This document shows, in pieces, positions 10,681 through 22,660 of a DNA stretch of 64,000 bases. A model generated the notes under the pieces. It made no database searches. It had not been told where the DNA came from and saw only the letters and a program-made list of their open reading frames with translations. The position numbers and the translations under genes are program-made. Source of the stretch: Tuctoria greenei (Eukaryota > Streptophyta > Magnoliopsida > Poales > Poaceae); assembly GCA_036927565.1 (NCBI GenBank), contig JAYESD010000003.1, positions 100,673,591 to 100,737,590 on the forward strand. The letters run 5' to 3'. How positions within the stretch are numbered: position 1 is the stretch's first letter; the number at the start of each line of letters is the position of its first letter.

Positions 10681-11460
10681 GTGCTCTATGGTTCAAGAAT
10701 CGGATTATAGTGCCCCATGACATGGAACTTTGGAAGAAAATTTTGGATGAGGCTCACTTGTCCATATATTCTATTCATCCAGGCAGCAATAAAATGTATC
10801 AAGACTTTAAGACTAAGTTTTGGTGGACACAGATGATGCGTGAGATTGCTACGTACGTATTCGAGTGTGATACATGTCGGCGAGTGAAGGCCAACCAAAC
10901 GAAGAATGCAGGAAAGCTGCAACCGCTAAATATTCTGACATGGAGATGGGAGGATGTAAATATGGATTTCATCGTCGGATTGCTACTCAATTTCCGGAAG
11001 TATGATTCTATATGGGTGATAGTCGACCAACTAACCAAATCAGCTCACTTCATTCCGGTAAATATCGGATTCAATGCCAAGAAATATGTGGAGTTGTACA
11101 TATCAAGAAACGTGTGTCTACACGGCATTCCTCGCACGAGTATTTCAGATCGAGGCTCGCTGTTGGTTGCTCATTTCTGGGAGCAGCTGTATGCCTCGTT
11201 GGGTACTAAGCTGATTAGAAGCTCCGCATATCACCTGCAGACCGATGGACAAACCGAGCGGGTGAACAAGTACTTGAAGATATGTTACAAGTGTGTGCCA
11301 TCCACCACGGTAAAAACTGGGATGATCATTTACCATTGGCAGTATTCTCGTACAACAATGGTTGTCAAGCGAGTATTAAGATGGCACCATATGAAGCCCT
11401 CTACAGATGAAAATGTTGCACCCCATTGAATTGGTGCGAGTCCGGTGAAAGAGTGACATT
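10681..11460 (+). pseudogene. pol: Tekay-like integrase, domain A
   Basis: The zinc-binding HHCC segment is visible as EAHLSIYSIHPG followed by CDTCRRVKA. The catalytic core has Asp in VNMDFIVGLL, Asp in SISDRGSLLVAHFW and Glu in TDGQTERVNKYL, so the DDE triad is present. After about 11290 the frame shifts several times (KMAPYEALY-like sequence is spread over frames). The protein would integrate the DNA copy. The preserved core with a broken C-terminus suggests decay after insertion. Confidence 0.85.
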
Positions 11461-12011
11461 CGGGATCGATCTAGTCAATGAAGCTGACGAACAAGTTCGG
11501 ATCATTCGCGAACTTGAGAGCGGCTCAATCTCTACAGAGGAATTATGCGGACAAGCGGCATCGCCCACTGCAGTTTGATGTTGGGGATGATGTATACCTA
11601 CGCGTGTCTCTGATGAAAATAATTCACCGGTTCGGAGTAAAAGGAAAGCTAGCTCCTCGGTTTATTGGTCCGTTTGCTATCACGTAGAAGTGCGGACATG
11701 TGGCTTATAGATTGGAATTGCAGGCATCTCTCACTGGTATCCACGACATTTTACACGTATCTCAGCTTCAAAAATGTCTCAAGTTCACAGCTGCAGTCCA
11801 CACGGATGAAATCAGCGATTTGCAACCGGATGTCACCTACACCGAACATCCGATTCAGAGTCTAGATGAGAAGGCTCGAACAACGCAGAACTGCATGCTG
11901 TGGTTTTATAAAGTGTTATGGAGCAATCATACCACTGAAGAAGCGACATGGGAATCTGAAGAATATCTCCGCTCCAACTATTCGGATTTCTTATCATCTC
12001 ATATCCGGTAA
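11461..12011 (+). pseudogene. pol: Integrase C-terminus with chromodomain-like tail, domain A
   Basis: Across frames the sequence reads NYADKRHRPLQFDVGDDVYL, then FGVKGKLAPRFIGPFAIT, HVSQLQKCL and finally EEATWESEEYLRSNY before the stop. The last motif is the conserved end of a chromodomain-type tail in chromoviruses, which is thought to guide integration to heterochromatin. A frameshift at about 11690 separates the two halves. The same tail occurs in domain B at 41280-41690, more decayed. Confidence 0.8.
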
Positions 12012-12061
12012 TTTTCTCCTACTTTCGTCTCATCATTGTAATCTTGGGATGAGATTCTTTT

Positions 12062-12076
12062 AAGGGGGGGGGGGAA
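12062..12076 (+). other. Polypurine tract, domain A
   Basis: The run AAGGGGGGGGGGGAA directly precedes the LTR start. It corresponds to AAGGGGGGGGGAA before the right LTR at 41763. It would be the plus-strand primer in reverse transcription. Confidence 0.8.
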
Positions 12077-15000
12077 TTTAGAAGCCCCAAAAATTTCAGA
12101 GTATAAAGGTATGTTAGGAGAAATAACATCAAGCTTGAATAGGGAAATCAAAATGGCAATTTAGAAATCAATTCATTTCAAACCTATTAGAGGGAATTCA
12201 AAAATTTAAACTTAGCCACTGTTCACACTTGAGCAAAATACAAATCTCAGTTGACCATTGGATTCCTAATATTTCAATTAGTCTCCCTGCAAATTTTCAT
12301 AATTTTTGAAGCATGTTTGCTATTTAATTCAATGGCTACATTGAATTCAACTAAAATTCAATATCAACTTTGAATTCAAATGAAACTTGGTAAAACCAGT
12401 GATTTGAGTTCAGAATCAAATCCTCCATATTCAATTTGGCCTCCCCACAAATATATAGCAATTTTGGAACAATTTAGGTGCTGGAATTGAACGAGCAGAG
12501 ATGTGGATAAGGGAGAGCAAGTGGGACCCACCTTTCATGCTAAGAGTGCTCTGTTCTTTCTTCCCAGGGCGACACCACACGCATGCAACTGGACACCGAG
12601 CTGCCTGCTTCCTTGAGGTTGCCTCCACCTGCATACAGCACGCCCAAGACATCGAGCACTTCTCCTCTGTTTGAGTCTCTGGCGCAGCAAATTTCCAACC
12701 ACCGGGTTCTTCACTGTCCAGCCGGAATTAAGCCAGGGTACTCGGTTTTGATCTGTTTTCTTTGCCTCTACTTCCTCAAAAATTTCTTGCACACCTGTAT
12801 GATCATTTTTTTGCACAGTTGAACCATCCCCAAGCAATCCCGAGCTGAAACGCGGCCGCTGTTCCTCTGTTCGTGTTGGCCTTCCTTTGCTCCCGCAGTG
12901 ACCCAGCGCTACGATCCTTTTCTCACCTCAGTCCTTGAATCAAAAAGGTGCCCAATTATCTGTAGAATGTGCTCGTAAAATTTCACCGCATGCCATGGCG
13001 TCTACACCGAGTATTCATCAAGTTTCCGACGAGCTTCATATAGGGACAGGGTTAGGTTTTCCATAAAATTCGTTTTCTACATGCAAGTAATCGTCGTGGC
13101 CGTGAGCTTTTACCTCCCTTAGGTCCAGGCGCTTCACCTCGAAGAAGAATCATCGAGTTTCATCGAGTAATCAAGCCGGAATAGCAGTTTTCCCAACCGC
13201 CATTTTTTCACCATGTCGGCTCACAATCATTTTCCCTGTTCAAGCAAATTTCAGTCACTTTGGCACCCTCTTCCACTTCCCTATGTTCTCACGAGCATTT
13301 TGTAGGTCTTCCCATGCAAAATGGTGCACCGTAGGGATGGGCCGACATCGTCAGAACCCTAGTTCCGCCCGCTGCCGTCGCAACACCTTTTCCGGCCATC
13401 TATCGCCGGTGGAGAATGTACTATTGTATTCCCAATTGAATTTTAGGTGGGGGCGTCGAGTATTGGAGACCGAGATGGCCTAGGAAGGGCTCCAGCGAGT
13501 GGCCGCCGCTAGGTTCTGCCACGCGCCACGCCTCAGCGCCGTGGGCGTGAGGTACAAGAAGAGCTGGTGGGGCTCGACGGCCAGCCTCTAAGAGCGCTGC
13601 CCTGGATCTGGTGCGGCCACGGATATGTTGCGGCCACAGCCCACATTATGTGGCCCTCGTGTGGCTTGAATCCCACTGGTGGACTCTAAACCCGTGGGCC
13701 CGTATCTTAATTCAAAGTTTCTAATTGGAATTTAATTCCAAATTTTGCTCCAACTTCGAAAATCAATATTTCTTAGCATAGTTGGCCAAAAATTCTAAAA
13801 TATTTTTTTGTTACCAGGGTGATTTATACTTTTAAGTGGTGCACTTGGATCTGCATGAGAATCATTAATTTGTCCCCAATAATTCCATGAAGCAAAATGC
13901 TATTGGAATTAATTCCTGACTCTCAATTCATTCCAAAATTTTAAAATTTGTTCAGATCATTCCACATAAGTTCCAGTAAAAGCTTAAGGTCCATTTGAGT
14001 TGATTTGTGTAGCCAAATTGTGTTTACAATGTGTATGTACCTGAAAATTCCAATGTGTCCATAAACTTTTTTTAGCAAATTGTCCAAACTTGTAAATTCA
14101 ATATCTTGCAGTAGAATGCTTATAAAATTATGAAACAGATTTTGTTGAGTCACTCTTGATCTACTCTAAACATAACACCAACATTTGGCCATGTTAAAGT
14201 TCCAGTTTTCCCATGAAAATTCATGGAAGTGTTTATCTAAATTGAATTTTAGACAACAAAGACTTCCATGAATTGATCCCAATTTTGGCCAGAACCTCAC
14301 TCATAGCTCCTAGTGACCACTATAAGATTTCCAGACCCAGTGGCAATTATTTAATATACTTAACAGTGTTTTCATTCAGCTATGTAATAATATCACTATT
14401 TAATCACTTTGCATATTATTTGCATATCGAATAGTTGCCGAGCTCCAGGAGACCACGGAGCCACTGAAAGTCATAAACCAGGAGAGTAACTTTAATCCTG
14501 TCTTGCAGCCAGGCAAGCCCCAGTTTGCATTTAATAGCATTTTGAAATTTCATTTATATCACACTATAAGGGTTGGAATGTATTTGCATTTTGTCTAAGT
14601 TTTCTTGGATTTTTCCACTTGCATGACCAGAGAACCCATGAGAGCGGAGAAGATGTTTAAGTCTTTGCTGTGTCCATGCTATGCTTAATGTTATAGTTGC
14701 TTCGGTAGAAGTCGAGTAGTTGGAATTTACTGGAGAGTTCAGGATTCGGGGTCACACGTGATTGGTCGAGTGAGATATTCAACATTTGGTTAAATATGAG
14801 ACCGGGCATGGAGTAGGAGCAGCAGGACATAGGGGCCTGTGAGCTGTAGCTGTGCCCGTCTTGGTCACAGACACATCTGTGTGCGGCCCTGTTGAGCAAG
14901 TTTGAATGTACCGAATGCATATTGCATATATGGGATCCAGTAAACCGATGTAACTTATTGACCATAGCATTGAGGCATACCCCACCGCCTTATAGGTGCG

Positions 15001-15523
15001 GGTCGAGAGCAGCAAGGTGTAAACCTGCCAGCGGGTACGTCGTACTCCATGTGGGGGCCTCCTACTCGTAGCAGTGGGACCGGTTCGACGTGTAGGTAGC
15101 GGGTAAAAGGTTGCCGCATACAACATCAATGGAGTGTGCCCTAGCAGCTTCGAGTGTGGGTGTATGTGCCGTGCTATTCAGGTATCCCTGCAGGTGTATA
15201 TCGATTCGAGTCGCCATCCCTCGCGGTTATTGAGTACTGCTTGTTCACTGAATCGTGACGTAGTTAATTATTTGGGGCTGAATATTATAGAATCATGGTT
15301 TATGTAATAATTATGTATTGATACTTGTATGTCTAGAACAGGTTGCTCACTAAATTTCAGATTCATGAAGCCTTAATTTGCTGCTCGATTGTACGACTGA
15401 TGACGTGTTCGTTGACGAGGCTGCACCCCCTTCAGGGTTTATAGCCGAGTGGGAGCCCTACACGATGCCTTAAGTTTGGTGTTGCTAGTGCGAAGCATCC
15501 AGGACATGGATGACATTGCTTTT
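12077..15523 (+). repeat. Central Tekay-like LTR, first part (interrupted by copia-2)
   Basis: The start reads TTTAGAAGCCCC, while the right LTR starts TGTAAAATCC, so the first G of the TG end appears mutated. The body aligns with 41764-45520 in order (for example GGTAGAAGTCGAGTAGTTGG at 14704 and 44582, and the GTTTGGTGTTGCTAGTG segment at 15475 and 45503). It is broken after CTTTT at 15523 and resumes at 38449. No gene is supported in these 3.4 kb; GC-rich open frames around 12535-13483 are LTR sequence. Confidence 0.85.
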
Positions 15524-17022
15524 TGTAGGATCGAAGAGCACGTGAAGAGCTACCAGAGGGAGGGCGAATGTTAGATTAAAAAATCTTACGCAGCGGGAAC
15601 AATTAAATCCCAACCCCTTGGGCAGAAAAATGGTCTGTTAAAGAAATTGTGTGTGAGACTAATCTAAACGTGTTTAACCGTAAAAAAAGTGTTAGATATC
15701 AGAGAGAATCAAGTCACGAAGACGACACAACAAGAATCACTCAAATCCGTCAAGAGAAACTCAAGTTACGACTGAAAGATCGAACAAAGGTCAATCTGTC
15801 CTACCCGAGAAAAACAGTTCTGGAACGCTGCAAAGAAACTCGTGTAGATCAGAAACCACAAATCCAATGACCGTGAAATTTTGAAAGATGATAGATAATC
15901 AAGTTGTGAAGACAAACCAAAAAGAATCACGTCAAATGGATCTGCAAAACTCAAGTTATGATAAAACCATCGAAGAATTATAGTGTTGTGCAGAAAACTC
16001 GACGAGAAAAACTTGTCTAGAACAAGTCAGACGAACAAGGCACAAAAGTTCCTTTCAACTACGAAATTTATTCAATAGAACACAAGAGGAACAGCCCCAA
16101 AGTCGTTACCCACGAGCTCTGGCCTCCCTTGCTTATATAACCAGCCCTTAGGCCAACCCAATCTCAACTAGGACTCTAAAATCCTACTCAAATCACGAAT
16201 CAAAACATTCCATAACTGCTTTGGACTCTTCTATACGCAAATAGAAGCAATCTTAAGACTTCCAAACACCTTAGGAATGTATCTCACATTCCTAAAACTA
16301 CTCAAATTTGTGACCAACACGAAATCCTATCATAACCAACTCAAATCTTTCCATATTTGAGTCAAACATGACTCAGTCGCAGCCTGAGTCCATAACCTAG
16401 TTGGTTGGACCTTTCCGACCAATTTTTACGTCCACATCTCCTCATCACGCCTTGGAACCATGCAGACACGTCCATGCACTCCTTGCATACATGCAAACAT
16501 CTTCCAATGACGTCCACGATACCTTAAAATTCATTGTTCTTGATTCAAACATGCTGCGCAACCTCCCGATCAACTCAACCACAATTCCTCCCGAACTTGG
16601 TTGTTGAACCTCATCTTCTCCCTAAGACTAGTTCAATGGATCCCGTCACCCGCCATGTCCTGAACTCAAGTAACACATGCACATGAATAAACAACCAATA
16701 TTTTTGAGCACAAGTCCCTGACTTGACTCTTGTTAGTTTCGAAACTACAACATCTTATGTGAACACTTCACATAAGCATGTTGCAAAACATAGAAAAAAT
16801 GATATCAACCTTAACCACCAAAACACACCAAAAACTTAGTAAATGAATACTAAGCAATCTTTCCAACAATGTAAAGCAAGTTCGAAACATTTTACAGTAA
16901 AAGCATGATCATTGCGATCAAGCTCCAAACCTTGCCAAAGCTAACCGGAGCATGAGCTGGAGCTTACCAAAGCTAGTACAACCTTGCACCGGAGCTTACC
17001 AAAGCTAGTACAACCTAGCGCC
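15524..17022 (-). repeat. copia-2 3' LTR, distal part
   Basis: Reading on the minus strand this is the last 1499 bases of the 3' LTR, ending CTTCGATCCTACA at 15524. It aligns with 36775-38250 of the 5' LTR nearly throughout. The last five bases, GCGCC (17018-17022), are one copy of the G1 target duplication. A TATA candidate, TTATATAA, is at 16133-16140. No gene is supported. Confidence 0.9.
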
Positions 17023-17880
17023 TTTCGGTACCCTGCATATCGAATACCCCTTGGGATTGCAAAGATCACAAGGAAACTCCATCTACGAGATTTGAAGACC
17101 TCTAAAGCCTCACATGTCAGCCATAACCGGACCTGCTTCCCAGACATGGTTAGTCCCAGGACTGCCACGTGTATCATAAGACCGGAGCGACCGCGCACAC
17201 ATGGGAAAGCTCCGGACTGGATACCAATATGGCACCCCCGGACCTAACCCCGGACAGAGGGAAGTTCCGGTACCGACACGTGTCCAACAGCACCGGACCT
17301 ACCCGTCCACGACGGTAAGGTCCGGAGCTGCCACGTGTCCGAACCGCCGGACCTTCAACCTCAACAATCAGACTGATGGACCCCCAAAGGCTCGGACTTT
17401 CAAGGGGCAATCAAAGACTTCAAGACCCAATTTAGTGTCTGTTAAGGACACACGATCGGAATGCCCTTAATAGCAGCAACAGCACTGTCAAGGCCCGTTA
17501 CCACTCTATTAAGGGTAATTAACGTCATTTATTGTGTATTAAACATCAGTAACCGCCAGGGCCACATGTCGGGCCAGGCTAATGGTGTAACGACCAGTCT
17601 TTGTACTATAAAAGGACTGGTCGACGATACACAGGGGGACATTCTCTAGAGACTCTCAGACGCTCTCAAGCACACACAATCACTGAAAGCTCTTAGACAC
17701 TCAATACAACAGCTACACACCCCGTGGAGTAGGGTATTACGCTCAGGCGGCCCGAACCACGTAAATCCTTGTGTCCATTTGCCATATTCTTTGGAATCTC
17801 TGCGCACCCCATACCGAACTACAAACTCCTCGAGCTACCAACGGTAGTATCGGGAGAATTGCCGCAAAAACACTCTGACA
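17023..17880 (+). repeat. G1 5' LTR (858 bp)
   Basis: It starts TTTCGGTACCCTGC; G2 has TGTCGGTACCCT, so the G of the TG end is mutated. It ends CACTCTGACA. The U3 part is rich in GGAGCT/AGCTCC motifs and in CACGTGT elements (about 17168, 17278, 17333), which resemble G-box/ABRE sites. A TATA box lies at 17607. Confidence 0.9.
17591..17623 (+). promoter_or_regulatory. G1 LTR TATA box inside a 9-bp stem
   Basis: TATAAAA (17607-17613) lies in the loop between CGACCAGTC (17591-17599) and its exact complement GACTGGTCG (17615-17623). The G2 LTRs have the same arrangement with a different stem sequence (45996-46028 and 57589-57621). The box is the likely promoter of the element RNA. Confidence 0.7.
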
Positions 17881-17881
17881 G

Positions 17882-17900
17882 TTGGCGCGCCAGGTAGGGG
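17882..17900 (+). promoter_or_regulatory. G1 primer-binding site
   Basis: TTGGCGCGCCAGGTAGGGG begins two bases after the LTR. G2 carries the same sequence on the minus strand at 57335-57352. I do not assign the tRNA with certainty. Confidence 0.75.
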
Positions 17901-17922
17901 GCTGCCCGAGATTTCAAGAATT

Positions 17923-19445
17923 GTGAACTCAGCTACTGGATCGTCCAATGGCAACATCGCTCCACGACCTGCTGTAGGCAATCCCTCCAACATGCAACAA
18001 CCAGCAGGTGCCGCGGCTCCAGCAGGAGTCATGCCTCCACCGCCATCGCCTGCACTAGCAAATCCAGCTGGACAATGGGACGGAGCATCTGCGTCGGTCA
18101 TGGCGTCGGTGAATAACAACAATCCCGAACACGCGCTCCATGCAACACGTGCTCTTCTTCAACGCCCACGACCTCCGGGTACATCTCAGGGTGCAATGGA
18201 GCAGTGGAGGGCTGATGTGGAACATATGGTTGCAGCAGCAGCCGACCGCATCAGCAACCAAGGTCCTCCCCCCTCGGGGTGGGCCCCATCGCAGCATCAG
18301 ACTTTGTCGAGCAGACTTGGTCCGCACGCTTCCCAAAATAGGAGGCGTGCTGTGTCTCAGCAAGTTACGTCGTTGCCTGCCGGGGCGCGGCGCACCCATA
18401 AAGTAACGAGGCTTTCAACTCACGACCTCCGGGCGGAGCTTGATCGCCGTTACCATCAACAGGACGGCCGCGTCCATATCGAGCATGCTCGTGAAAGGCG
18501 AGAAGCTCGAGACAGTCTTGTTCCTGCGGGAATAGGAGGAGGCTGTTCTGCCCTAGCCATGCACTTGCGCATGGTCAGATGGACACAAAAGTTCTGGCCT
18601 CACCTGCTAGAGAAATTTGACGGGACTATCAATCCCGCTGAATTTCTCCGGATTTATTCCACTGCAATCGTTGCAGCCGAAGGTAACGAGGCCGTAATGG
18701 CCAACTTCTTCCCCGCGGCTTTAACTGGGACCGCCAGGTCCTGGTTCATGAGCCTCCCGCCCAACTCCATCAATAGTTGGGCGGAATTGTGCCAACAGTT
18801 CACCGCCAATTTCGAGGGTTCATACACCCGGCCAGGCAACGAACTGGACCTTTTTGCTGTTATGCAGAAGGGGCGAGAATCCCTGCATTCCTTCATCCAG
18901 AGGTTCTCCCAGGTACGAAACACTATTCCTTCAATCTCTAGCGCCTCTGTTATTGTGGCATTTTGACAGGGTGTACGAGACAAGAAGATGTTGGAGAAGC
19001 TGGCGATCAAGGAGATCACCAGTGTCACTGAGCTCTTCAGCTTGGCAGACAAGTGTGCCAAAGCTGCGGAGGGCCATGAAATGCACTCCAAACCACCTCC
19101 GGAGGATAACAAAAATCATCCAAGGGCGAAGTCACTACCTTCGGGAGTGGCAAAAAGAAGAAAAATCCAACGGCGAGAAAAAGACGTCGGCTGGCACACC
19201 TACTGCTGCAGCTGCTGCAGCTCCGGGTGGCCAGGGGCCACGCCCCGAGAAACGACCTCAACCTTCATCTGAAGATGGCGGCAACTCCAAAATGTGGTGT
19301 CCTACCATAAGTCAAACAACCACAACTTGGAAGACTGCCGCGAGGTCCAGAACCTTGCCGAGCACTAGCGTCGGGAAGAAGTTCCTTTCCGACAAAGGGA
19401 AGGAAAACAGAAAGTCGACGAAGATCCGGCTAAAGAAGAATTAGG
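17923..19445 (+). pseudogene. gag: G1 gag (one in-frame stop, later frameshifts)
   Basis: A frame of 347 codons starts at ATG 17923. The first 110 residues are Pro/Ala-rich and low in complexity. The capsid-type gag block is at residues 225-345: KFDGTINPAEFLRIYSTAIV, WFMSLPPNSINSW and FIQRFSQVRNTIPSISSASV. A TGA at 18964-18966 replaces an Arg codon of G2. Reading then continues to about 19110 (QGVRDKKMLEKLAIKEITSV), after which frameshifts scatter the basic region. The G2 gag has a CPIHKTGIHSLDDC knuckle here; in G1 it is changed. Gag would build the particle. Confidence 0.85.
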
Positions 19446-20321
19446 CTTTGAGGACCCTAAAAAGGTCTTGAAAGCTGTTTACACTTCCGTCGACGACGAC
19501 TCCGACGTCTTTGACAATGATCGTCGGAAAACCATGAACACCATTTTTGGTGGTTCGTGGGACATCACCTCCCGCCGTGTACTCAAAACCATGCGGCGAG
19601 ACATGGCTTCGGTGGCTCCCACCGCCAGGGCGGAGCCGCACCGGAAGTGCATGGATACTGCCATCTCTTTCGACGCGTAAGACTGTCCTCGGAATATGAT
19701 TGGAGCTGGTCAACTCCCATTGATGGTATCTTCGACCATAAACAACGTCCAGCTCCATCACGTAATGGTAGACGGAGGTTCGGAGGTGAACCTCATAAGC
19801 TTCAAAGCTTTCGTTTAGCTTCAGCTCAGACCTTCGCCCCTCCCGTCCTTTCTCCGGAGTTGGTATGGGGGCCATAACCCCACTTGGTGCCATTACTCTT
19901 CCCGTAACCTTTGGGACTCGGGAGAACTATCGCACTGAGAAGTTGGTCTTTGACGTTGCTCAGATCAACTTACCCTTCAACGCCATTCTTGGCAGGCCAG
20001 CCTTATACAAGTTCATGGTTGCTGCTCATTACGGCTACTTGGTGTTGAAGATGCCAACACCAGCTGGCGTTCTCCGGATTCATGGAGACTGCATTGTCAA
20101 AGTAACTGCACTGGAAGAACTTCATGCGCTAGCTACAGCGCAGGAGGAGGAGTCTAGGAAGGAGCAGCTCCAAAACCCCCGAGCATTCGTCATCGAGGCT
20201 TAAACTCTGCACCTCACATGCAACCAAGCGGCGACACTGACATTCCTGTCAAAGTTGTCCAAATTGGTTCCGACGCTGCTCAGAGCACCCGTATATCGGG
20301 TGGACTGAATGACAAATAGGA
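19446..20321 (+). pseudogene. pol: G1 gag C-terminus and aspartic protease
   Basis: The part to 19680 (YTSVDDDSDVFDNDRRKTMN) matches the end of G2 gag. After a stop, the protease is seen as VMVDGGSEVNLISFKAF at about 19759-19809. After a frameshift it continues in the frame 19865-20203 (ITPLGAITLPVTFGTREN, DVAQINLPFNAILGRPALY). The active-site triad reads D-G-G instead of D-S/T-G, as it also does in G2. That is common in this grass lineage and not by itself a sign of decay. A TAG at 20317-20319 separates protease from RT and is shared with G2. Confidence 0.8.
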
Positions 20322-21480
20322 ACTCGCGCTCATCACTTTTCTCTGGGCTAATGTCGACGTGTTTGCCTGGAAACTGTCACAAATGTCTGGGATCCATAGG
20401 GAAGTGATTGAGCATAATCTGAAGATCTATCCCGACACTCGGCCTGTACACCAGAAGCCTCGGAAGCAATCAGTAGAGCAACAGAACTTCAAACAACAAG
20501 AAGTGAAGAAGTTGCTTGAAGCTGGATTCATCCGAGAAGTCTTCCACCCAAAATGGCTAGCAAGCCTAGTCGTTGTACCCAAGGCCGACGGGAAGCTTCG
20601 GACGTGTATCGACTACACAACACTTAATAAGGCATGTCCAAAAGATCCATTCCCACTACCTAGAATAGACCAGATAGTGGATTCCACCTCCGGGTGTGAA
20701 TTACTATGTTTCCTAGACGCATATTCTGGGTACCATCAAATCAGAATATCTAGGGAGGATGAAGAACATACTTCTTTCATCACAGTAGATGGATTGTATT
20801 GTTATACTGCCATGCCGTTTGGTCTCAAGAATGCAACTTCAACATTTGTACGTGCTATGTACAAGACCTTTGGAGAGCTCATTAGAGACGTAGTGGAAGT
20901 GTATGTCGATGACATCGTCGTCAAGATTAAAAACAAGGAGTCACTTCTTGATACCTTGCAAGCTGTCTTCGACAAGTTGTGGGTCACTTGCACGAAGCTG
21001 AACCCAGATAAATGTGTCTTCGGTGTTAGCTCTGGAAAGCTTCTTGGTTTCTTGGTAAACCACTGAGGCATAGAAGCAAATCCGGTGAAGATTAAAGCCA
21101 TCAAAGATATGCGGCCACCAGCCCACATCAAGGATGTCCAGAAGCTGACTGGATGTCTAGCCGCCCTCAGCCGGTTCGTCTCAAGACTAGCGGAACGGGC
21201 AGTGCCCTTCTTCAAGTTATTGAGGAAGTCCGGACCATTCCAGTAGTCTGAAGAAGCATAAAAGGCCTTCCAGGTGCTGAAGCAAGTCCTCACCACTCTA
21301 CCAACCTTGGTAGCTCCAAACCCTGGTGAGCCTTTACTGCTTTAAATTTCGACAACTGGCGAAGTTGTCAGCATGGTCCTGGTTGCGGAAAGACCAGAAC
21401 CGTTACAAACATAGGAATCCAGACCCCTCCGGGGGAGTCAGGAGGTTCCTGAAGGCGAGTCTGGGTCCTAGCCCCCAGAC
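20322..21480 (+). pseudogene. pol: G1 reverse transcriptase and start of RNase H
   Basis: The frame 20359-21066 carries the RT domain. It shows FIREVFHPKWLASLVVVPKA, RTCIDYTTLNKACPKDPFPL, CFLDAYSGYHQI, FGLKNATSTFVRAM and the intact catalytic EVYVDDIVV (20899-20925). A TGA at 21064-21066 stands where G2 has Arg. After it come the connection segment (SRLAERAVPFFKLLRKSGPF), TAG at 21244-21246 (Trp in G2), TAA at 21259-21261 and the remnant of the first RNase H (TLVAPNPGEPLLL). The enzyme would synthesise the DNA copy. Confidence 0.88.
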
Positions 21481-21690
21481 TTGAGTCAACAAGGAGTTGC
21501 TCTTGTCGAGGAAGAAGAGCCGGACCCCCCTGGGAGGGTCCAGGTCACTCCTGAAGAAACTCCAGGTTCCTCTAACAAGGACCCGATGATCCCCGAAGAA
21601 GTTCTGGATCCCTCTGGATGTGTCCGGGTCGATGAGGAGGAAGCTCCGGGCCGGAGGGGAGGGTCCGAACAGTCCAATGCCCTGTGTACT
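21481..21690 (+). other. Low-complexity acidic/Ser-Pro insertion within the RNase H region
   Basis: The stretch encodes repeated units of the type DPPGRVQVTPEETPGSS and DPSGCVRVDEEEAP. It separates the first half of the RNase H domain (…MVLVAERPE) from the second half (YFIIEVLHD-like). G2 has the equivalent at about 53560-53850. The DNA consists of imperfect repeats with GGTCC and CCGGAG cores. Confidence 0.75.
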
Positions 21691-22660
21691 TCATCATTGA
21701 AGTACTCCACGACGCCAAAACTCGATACCTGGAAGTACATAAACTTCTATACGCGGTTCTTATTGCTTCTAGGAAGCCACGACACTATTTCCAGGCTCAC
21801 AAGATCTCGGTGGTGACTTCATACCCACTATGAGCGATTTTGCATAATCCTAACTCCACTGGGAACATTGCAAAGTGGGCAGTGGAATTGGCCAAGTTTG
21901 ACCTTGAATTCATCCCAAGACAAGCAATCAAAAGTCAAGCATTGGCGGACTTTGTGGCGGAATGGACCCCTTCTCCATCAAACCCTGGGGGCCCCAGTGA
22001 GCAGAAGCCAGAACTCAAGGCTTCGGTCTTCATCGAGCCTCACTAGACCCTTTACTTTGACGGTTCCATGCAGAAATAGGGGGCCGGAGCTGGAATCCTT
22101 CTCCTCGCTCCGACCAGGGAGAAGGTTAAATAAATGGTGCACCTTGACTTCAAGGCGACCAACAACATGGCAGAGTATGAAGCACTCATTTATTGACTAA
22201 AGGTGGCACTATCATATGGTGTCCAGCAGCTGTTGGTCAAGGGAGATTCGCAGCTCATCATTAAATAGGTAAAGGGTGAATGCTCATGCAAACAATCCCC
22301 AACTTGCTGCTTATCTCCTTGAAGTCCAAAGGCTTCAAAGGGACTTCGAAGTCCTGGATCTCCACCATGTACAACGTCTCCATAACGCTAAAGCTGACGA
22401 ACTCGCGACAAAAGCGTCAACTGGAGCTCCGGCTCCTGACGGAACCTTCATCCGGAGGTTGTCTAAACCGACAGCTCAGCCTGCCGAACTGAGCAAAGGG
22501 GGCGAGACCAGCATCCCGAAGCTGGCGGTCCCGATGGCCCTGTTACCATGGCAGCCATCAAGAGTTGTAGGTGCTGTCGGAAGCTCTGAGCAACCCAGCA
22601 CGCAAGACTCAAATGCTCAAGTTAGCTCCAATGCATGGATCTCAGAGATCTAGAGTTACT
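21691..22660 (+). pseudogene. pol: G1 RNase H remnant and second (archaeal-type) RNase H
   Basis: The first part ends as NSTGNIAKWAVELAKFDLEF and ALADFVAEWTPSPSNPGGP. The second RNase H then begins after a linker: YFDGSMQK, NNMAEYEALI and VKGDSQLII can be read across stops. These hold the Asp, Glu and Asp of the fold. A second RNase H of archaeal type is a known Tat-lineage trait. Three stops in this stretch (22044, 22077, 22266) sit where G2 has Trp, Gln and Gln, so C-to-T type changes account for them. Confidence 0.82.

Noticed and set aside
17023..17880. G1 5' LTR as a host promoter with G-box/ABRE sites
   Set aside because: CACGTGT motifs are present, but no host gene lies downstream; they are kept as part of the LTR description only.
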